Below, one piece after another: positions 39,188 through 43,738 of a DNA stretch of 43,738 nt. The position numbers and the translations under genes are program-made. Each line of letters begins with the position of its first letter. Within the stretch, counting starts at the first letter, position 1. Origin of the DNA: Nocardiopsis flavescens. GTDB taxonomy: Bacteria; Actinomycetota; Actinomycetes; Streptosporangiales; Streptosporangiaceae. Location of the stretch: contig NZ_FQZK01000036.1 of NCBI RefSeq assembly GCF_900141985.1, positions 1-43,738 on the forward strand, in the 5' to 3' direction. The notes under the pieces are model-generated. The model ran no database searches and was not told where the DNA came from. It saw only the letters and a program-made list of their open reading frames with translations.

Positions 39188-40636
39188 CTAGGGGCAGGAG
39201 GTGCCCCCGCCTCGGGGGGAGGACGCCAAGGGGAGCGAGGCGGCCTCCTGGCTCAGCACGGGCCCGGTGGGCACCACCCGGAGCAGCGACGTCGGCAGCG
39301 GTACCGCCTCGTCCTCCGTGTAGCCCAGGGCCCTGAGGGCGTTGGTGTCCGCGACCGGGTACTTGGCCGCGGCGTCCGTCACCACGTAGTACGTGGGTGC
39401 GGCGTCGGTGCCCGCCACGGGCCGGGCGCGGACCAGGCCGCCCTGCCCGGCGGGGATGCCCACGAGGGAGGGCGTGGGGCACCCGGGCTCGACGAACGGG
39501 CGCTCCTGGACGGGCCAGGCCCGGATCCCGGTGGGGTCGTCCATGGTCATGGACATCGACCCGTCCGTCTCCCAGCGCAGGCAGGGGAAGCCGGGGCCCA
39601 CGTCCAGCACGGCGGGCGGGACCGGCGGCAGCCCCTCGGCCGCGGCGGGGGTCGGCGGCCCCGGGGCCAGGTTGGTGTGCACCTCGGCCGCGGGCAGCGG
39701 GACCGGCTCGGGGGAGGCCCCGCCGTACGCCGGGCCGGACACCTCGGTGTCGCCGAGCACCAGCAGCGCCTGCGTGAGCGTCAGGGGGGCCAGGCCGTCC
39801 CGGGTGAGCAGGTAGTGCTGGTCCTCCTGGCCGGGCGCGGAGACCGCGAACACCTGCCCCACCGACCGGGTCGAACCGCCCAGTTCGCGGCCGTCCTCCC
39901 CGGCGCCGGGCACGTCCCGGGGGAGCAGGTCCGGGCCCTCGGGGACGGTGTTGAGGAACGCGGAGTCCACCGGCAGGGCGGCCGTCGTGCCGTAGCCGAG
40001 GGCCTGCACGCCGCCGGACTCCTCGTCCAGGCGCAGCCGCGTGCCCTGCCACAGCAGGTAGGCGGTGTCGTCCGGGCCGGCCACCAGCACCCCGTCGCGG
40101 GGGCCCACGAACCAGGGTTCCGGGGCCTCGCCGACCACCAGGGCGGTCCTGCCGCGCAGCGCGTCCTCCTCGCCGGTGGGCGCCACGGCGCACAGCCGCC
40201 AGGTGCCCTCCGTGCCGGCCTCGGGGAGGCCGTCGGGCGCTCCGGCGATCCCCACCGGCCCGCCCATGGTCTCGCCCTCCAGGGAGCGCTGGGCGACCAG
40301 GCTGGTGGTGGCGCCCTCGCCCAGGGCCAGGCGCGCGGACGCGAGGTTGGCGACGGGGCGCAGCATCCCGCCCGAGTACAGGTACGTCGCGCCGCCGTTG
40401 CGGTCGATGACGATCCGGCCCTCCTGGCGCCAGGAGTTCGCCCCGCCCGGGAAGATCAGGCCGAAGACCAGGAAGCCGACGCAGAGCAGCGCGCCCAGGC
40501 CCAGCCCCACGTAGGTGCCGTTGCGGGTGCGCCGCATGGGGGCGTCCACCGCGTCGGGGTCGGCCTCCAGCATCGCCGTCCCCAGGCGGCCCACGGTGAA
40601 GTTGTGGGCCATCACGCGGTCGCGTCGTGACTGCAT
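39188..40636 (-). CDS. eccB: Type VII secretion membrane protein EccB
   Basis: A 482-aa core component. The short cytoplasmic start (RRDRVMAHNFTVGRLGTAML) and single membrane helix (GTYVGLGLGALLCVGFLVFG, about residues 40-60) are typical of EccB. The large external part has repeat-like units, with RIVIDRNGGATYLYSGGML and LRPVANLASARLAL as the hallmark blocks, and paired Cys (LCAVAP, PCLRWE, GCPTPS, TSCP). EccB forms the periplasmic-side part of the pore together with EccC and EccD. It starts 1 nt after the eccD stop. Confidence 0.95.
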   Translation of the reverse strand: MQSRRDRVMAHNFTVGRLGTAMLEADPDAVDAPMRRTRNGTYVGLGLGALLCVGFLVFGLIFPGGANSWRQEGRIVIDRNGGATYLYSGGMLRPVANLASARLALGEGATTSLVAQRSLEGETMGGPVGIAGAPDGLPEAGTEGTWRLCAVAPTGEEDALRGRTALVVGEAPEPWFVGPRDGVLVAGPDDTAYLLWQGTRLRLDEESGGVQALGYGTTAALPVDSAFLNTVPEGPDLLPRDVPGAGEDGRELGGSTRSVGQVFAVSAPGQEDQHYLLTRDGLAPLTLTQALLVLGDTEVSGPAYGGASPEPVPLPAAEVHTNLAPGPPTPAAAEGLPPVPPAVLDVGPGFPCLRWETDGSMSMTMDDPTGIRAWPVQERPFVEPGCPTPSLVGIPAGQGGLVRARPVAGTDAAPTYYVVTDAAAKYPVADTNALRALGYTEDEAVPLPTSLLRVVPTGPVLSQEAASLPLASSPRGGGTSCP

Positions 40637-40637
40637 G

Positions 40638-42038
40638 TCAGCCCCCGATCCCGCGGAGCAGGCCGAACACCCCGAACTGGGCCAGGACCAGCGGTATCAG
40701 GGCCACGCACAGGAGGAGCTGGATGATCTCCGCCGCCCGGCCCCAGTGCGGCAGGGCCCGGCGCCCGGGCAGGCTCCACGAGATCACCGCGAGGACCGTC
40801 GTGGCGCCGAACAGGCCCAGCACGGCCAGCAGGCGGCCCAGGGGCTCGGCGCCCCAGGCCAGGGCGATGGCGAGCACCGAGAGCGCGGCCCAGGGCGGGC
40901 CGACCATCAGCGCGCGCTGCCAGGCGCTGCCCAGGCCGCGCGACTGGAGCAGCATCACCAGGCACAGGATGAGCACGAGCGTCTTGGGCACCCAGCCCGG
41001 GGTCAGGGCCAGGACGGTCGCGCACACCGTGATCACGGCGCCGGTGGAGGCGTACAGGGCCGTCTGGAAGCGGTCGGCCAGGGCCGTGCGGTCCAGGACC
41101 CGGCGCGCCGGGAGGGGGTCGATCTCCTCCTGGAGCTGCTTGGGGTTGGACGGCAGCGCCGGGAGCTTCAGACCGGAGAGCCGGAAGGCCAGCTGCGGGG
41201 CGTAGGTGCCGGTGAACAGCGCCACGATCGCCACCAGGGCGGCGGCGTCCGCGACGGAGGTGTTCGGGAGGAACATGAGCAGCAGCCCGCCCACCACGCC
41301 CAGCACCTCGACGACGAACAGGGCGGTGAAGAACGGGATCGAGCCCGCCACCGCCGCGACGCCGAGCACGCTGGCGCCCGCCGCCGTCACCGAGGCCGTG
41401 AGGATGACCGCGCCCGTGAACAGGGTTCCCGGCTCCCCGGTGGGGATCAGCGCCCCCGCCAGCCCCATGGCCAGGGTGGCGCACCCGGCGAGGCCGGTGG
41501 ACGCGGAGAGGTCGGCCATGGCGCGCGAGGCGGCCCAGGCCGAGAGCAGCATGAGGACCGCCGAGGCGGACGCGCCCAGCACGGTGAACAGGTTGCGGCC
41601 GCCGCCGGTGAGCACGCCCAGCCCGAGCAGCAGGACCACCAGGCCCAGGACCTGGAGCAGGACGCGCGTGTGCGCGGGCGACCAGCGGTCGGGGCGCTCG
41701 GACATCCCCGTGGCCACGCCGTCGACGATGTCGTCGAAGTGGACCGGGGGGAGTTGCTCCCGACGGGGTCGAAGGTAGAGGGTCTCCCCATGGCACAGGC
41801 CCAGGGACGCGAGGGTCTCGTCCTCGTCCAGGGGTTCGTCCCCCAGCTGCTGGAGGACCCACCCGTCGTGTTCGAGACCGCTCTCGTCCAGGTCCTCGCC
41901 ATCGTCGCCCTCGGCGTACAGCACGAGGGTGGGGATGATTTCGGACAGGGGGACCTCGACCGGGGCCGCGATCTCGAACGCGCGCTGTGGTGCGCGGATC
42001 ATGAGGCGGCAGGGGTCGACGGCAGAGGAATCGCTCAT
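40638..42038 (-). CDS. eccD: Type VII secretion membrane protein EccD
   Basis: A 466-aa core component. A ubiquitin-like (YukD) domain (about residues 5-95: VDPCRLMIRAPQRAFEIAAP; GETLYLRP) is followed by about eleven membrane helices, starting TRVLLQVLGLVVLLLGLGVL. EccD dimers make the inner-membrane channel of the ESX machine. First gene of the leftward transcript, divergent from eccC. The eccB ATG follows its stop by 1 nt, so the two are translated together. Confidence 0.94.
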   Translation of the reverse strand: MSDSSAVDPCRLMIRAPQRAFEIAAPVEVPLSEIIPTLVLYAEGDDGEDLDESGLEHDGWVLQQLGDEPLDEDETLASLGLCHGETLYLRPRREQLPPVHFDDIVDGVATGMSERPDRWSPAHTRVLLQVLGLVVLLLGLGVLTGGGRNLFTVLGASASAVLMLLSAWAASRAMADLSASTGLAGCATLAMGLAGALIPTGEPGTLFTGAVILTASVTAAGASVLGVAAVAGSIPFFTALFVVEVLGVVGGLLLMFLPNTSVADAAALVAIVALFTGTYAPQLAFRLSGLKLPALPSNPKQLQEEIDPLPARRVLDRTALADRFQTALYASTGAVITVCATVLALTPGWVPKTLVLILCLVMLLQSRGLGSAWQRALMVGPPWAALSVLAIALAWGAEPLGRLLAVLGLFGATTVLAVISWSLPGRRALPHWGRAAEIIQLLLCVALIPLVLAQFGVFGLLRGIGG

Positions 42039-42248
42039 CCGGGGCCGTTCGACAGGGGGCTACACAACGACACAGACACTAACACTCAGATATCGGTTTC
42101 TGGTGTTGTGTTGGTTTAAGTATCCGAATTTGTGACCTTGTTTCTTAACGGTAGCTTTTCTCGTGGTCTGCCGCTCACCGTGCCGTGGTCTCCTCGTACC
42201 GGCACCCGCGAGCGAACCCGCCCGGCCCCAGCAAGGAGTCCCAGCCCA
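42039..42248. promoter_or_regulatory. Divergent promoter region of the type VII locus
   Basis: 210 bp between eccD and eccC. The half from about 42060 to 42175 is markedly A+T-rich for this genome (GATATCGGTTTC, GGTTTAAGTATCCGAATTTG), so both promoters and perhaps regulator sites are here. ACACAAC (42062-42068) and GTTGTGT (42105-42111) form an inverted pair. AAGGAG (42233-42238) is the eccC ribosome-binding site. Confidence 0.6.
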
Positions 42249-43738
42249 GTGAGCACCATCCGAGTACGGCGTCCACCGAGGCGTCCCGGCCCCGATCTGC
42301 CCTCGGGGGAGATCTCCCTCCAGGAGCCGCCGGAGCTGACCGAGCAGCAGTCCAGCATGTCCTCGGTCTTCATGTACATGCCGATGGCGTTCACTTCACT
42401 CGCCATGTTGATGATGTTCATCCGTCCTGGCAACATGGGCAACAGTGTGATGCCGTTCATCGCCGGCGGCATGATGCTGGCGGGCGCGGTCCTGATGCTC
42501 GGCGGCCAGTACCTGCGCGCGCTCCTGGAGCGGCGCCGCAAGCTCAACGACGACCGGCGCGACTACCTGCGCTACCTGCGGCAGATGCGCACCCGGCTGC
42601 GCCAGGTCGTCACCGAGCAGCGCGACGCCATGCTCTGGCGCGCCCCCCACCCCGACGCCCTGTGGTCCATCGTGCGCACCTCGCGCCTGTGGGAGCGCCG
42701 GGCCGACGACGAGGACTTCGGCGAGGTCCGGGTCGCGGTCGGCGAGCAGGCGCTCTCCATGAAGATCTCCCCGGTCTCCTCCAAGCCGGTGGAGGACCTC
42801 GAACCCCTCAGCGCGCACGCCCTGCGCCGCTTCATCCGCGCCTACGGCACGGTCGAGGACCAGCCCGTGCAGGTGTTCCTGCGCGGCTACGCCCGCGTGA
42901 CGCTGCGCGGGGACCTGGCGGCCTCCCGGGGGCTCACCCGGGCCCTGCTGGGCCAGCTCGCCGTCTTCCACTCCCACGACGAGCTGCGCGTCGCCGTGTG
43001 CGCCTCCGCCGCCGCCATGCCGCACTGGTCCTGGGTGAAGTGGCTCCCGCACAACCAGCACCCCACGGTCCGCGACGGCGCCGGGCAGGCCCGCCTGCTC
43101 TTCACCGACGCGATCGAGCTCGAACAGCTCCTGGGCGAGGAGCTGTCCGACCGGCCCCGCTTCGACCCCACCGCCTCGCCGGGCCGGGAGGAGCCCTTCA
43201 TCGTCGTGGTCGTGGACGGCGGGAGCATCCCGCCCGGCTCCCGGCTGCTCGGCGGCGGGTACCGCAACGCCGTGGTCGTGGACGTCGCCGACCCCATGCC
43301 GCCGGAGGACGACCCCTACACCCTGGCGCTGCGGGTGGAGCCCGACCGGCTGGTCATGCTGGGCAGCGACAACACCGGCCGCGACACCGAGGAGGACCTG
43401 GGCCGCCCGGACTCCCTCACCCGGGTCCGCGCCGGGGCCCTGGGCCGCCTGCTCTCCCCCTACCGGGCCAGCGGCATCGCGGCCGAGGTGACCGAGCCCC
43501 TCACGACCGACTTCGAGCTGACCACGCTGCTGGGGGTCCGCGACCTGCGGTCCCACGACCCGGAGCGGATGTGGGGCGAGCTGCACCCCAAGAACCGGCT
43601 GCGCGTGCCCATCGGCATGACCTCGGACGGGGCTCCCCTGGAGCTGGACCTCAAGGAGTCGGCGCTGGGCGGCATGGGCCCGCACGGCATGCTGATCGGC
43701 GCGACCGGCTCGGGCAAGAGCGAGCTGCTGCGCACCCT
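42249..43738 (+). CDS. eccC: Type VII secretion ATPase EccC, N-terminal part (cut by window edge)
   Basis: Open from GTG 42249 to the window end (496 codons, no stop). The N-terminus MSTIRVRRPPRRPGPDLPSG and two Met-rich membrane helices (SSVFMYMPMAFTSLAMLMMF; AGGMMLAGAVLMLGG) are typical of EccC. The FHA-less cytoplasmic domain follows (ERRRKLNDDRRDYLRYLRQM; then DALWSIVRTSRLWERR), and the first FtsK-type ATPase begins at the very end with Walker A GATGSGKSEL. EccC recognises WXG100 substrates and drives export. It is divergent from the eccD operon; the missing two thirds, and possibly mycosin and eccE, would be to the right. Confidence 0.93.
   Translation, partial: MSTIRVRRPPRRPGPDLPSGEISLQEPPELTEQQSSMSSVFMYMPMAFTSLAMLMMFIRPGNMGNSVMPFIAGGMMLAGAVLMLGGQYLRALLERRRKLNDDRRDYLRYLRQMRTRLRQVVTEQRDAMLWRAPHPDALWSIVRTSRLWERRADDEDFGEVRVAVGEQALSMKISPVSSKPVEDLEPLSAHALRRFIRAYGTVEDQPVQVFLRGYARVTLRGDLAASRGLTRALLGQLAVFHSHDELRVAVCASAAAMPHWSWVKWLPHNQHPTVRDGAGQARLLFTDAIELEQLLGEELSDRPRFDPTASPGREEPFIVVVVDGGSIPPGSRLLGGGYRNAVVVDVADPMPPEDDPYTLALRVEPDRLVMLGSDNTGRDTEEDLGRPDSLTRVRAGALGRLLSPYRASGIAAEVTEPLTTDFELTTLLGVRDLRSHDPERMWGELHPKNRLRVPIGMTSDGAPLELDLKESALGGMGPHGMLIGATGSGKSELLRT

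Overview
The window is about 73% G+C chromosomal DNA from an actinobacterium, most likely Nocardiopsaceae (Nocardiopsis or a relative). The evidence is strong GC3 bias, many GTG/TTG starts, Tat and lipobox export signals, a CbbX-like AAA protein next to a WXG100/EccB/EccC/EccD type VII secretion locus, and zinc-free ribosomal protein paralogues. The genus is an inference. No tRNA, rRNA or CRISPR array was seen.

Layout. (1) 1-1076: an IS481-family element whose transposase stop codon lies in the CTAG target duplication; the window edge cuts the left duplication. (2) 1.8-7.6 kb: an oligopeptide ABC operon (permease, binding lipoprotein, second permease, fused double ATPase). A 17-bp hairpin, lying inside a possible 18-codon leader ORF, separates the lipoprotein gene from the second permease gene. 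(3) 7.7-12.3 kb: a TetR regulator divergent from an amidohydrolase and a YqeB-like membrane protein, then a convergent Tat-exported PhoX/DUF839 protein. (4) 12.4-13.1 kb: rpmG-rpmE2-rpmF, all lacking zinc-binding cysteines, behind a candidate Zur operator; rpmF is only 56 codons. (5) 13.3-17.4 kb: a large flippase-like membrane protein with an inserted pseudokinase, an orphan MetQ lipoprotein and an unknown protein. (6) 17.5-20.1 kb: an exported CHRD protein divergent from a lipoprotein, then a zinc-finger anti-sigma gene overlapping tail to tail with an ECF sigma gene. (7) 20.3-23.0 kb: a membrane class III nucleotide cyclase translationally coupled to a CRP-type regulator. (8) 23.1-26.2 kb: a CPBP protease divergent from a NarL-type two-component system, with a symmetric inverted repeat between them; then about 435 bp of gene-free DNA with an internal degenerate duplication. 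(9) 26.7-43.7 kb: the type VII secretion (ESX-like) locus.

The secretion locus runs leftward from eccD through eccB, two WXG100 genes, a 904-aa acidic repeat protein, a 1044-aa Pro/Gly/DPxTG-repeat protein, a YbaB/EspL-like gene, a third WXG100-like gene, a single-pass membrane protein with an external domain, and a 1100-aa beta-helix plus tandem AAA+ ATPase. eccC diverges rightward and is cut by the window edge at its first Walker A motif. eccE and mycosin are not seen and may lie beyond the right edge.

The most interesting material is in this locus: two very large low-complexity putative substrates or surface proteins of different design, an ATPase fused to a beta-helix, and a 167-bp same-strand out-of-frame overlap (end of the 1044-aa gene with the YbaB gene) where codon usage itself shows dual-coding constraint. 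Secondary signals are the hairpin/leader-ORF arrangement in the peptide transporter operon, the inverted-repeat control region of the two-component system, and the convergent overlapping sigma/anti-sigma pair.
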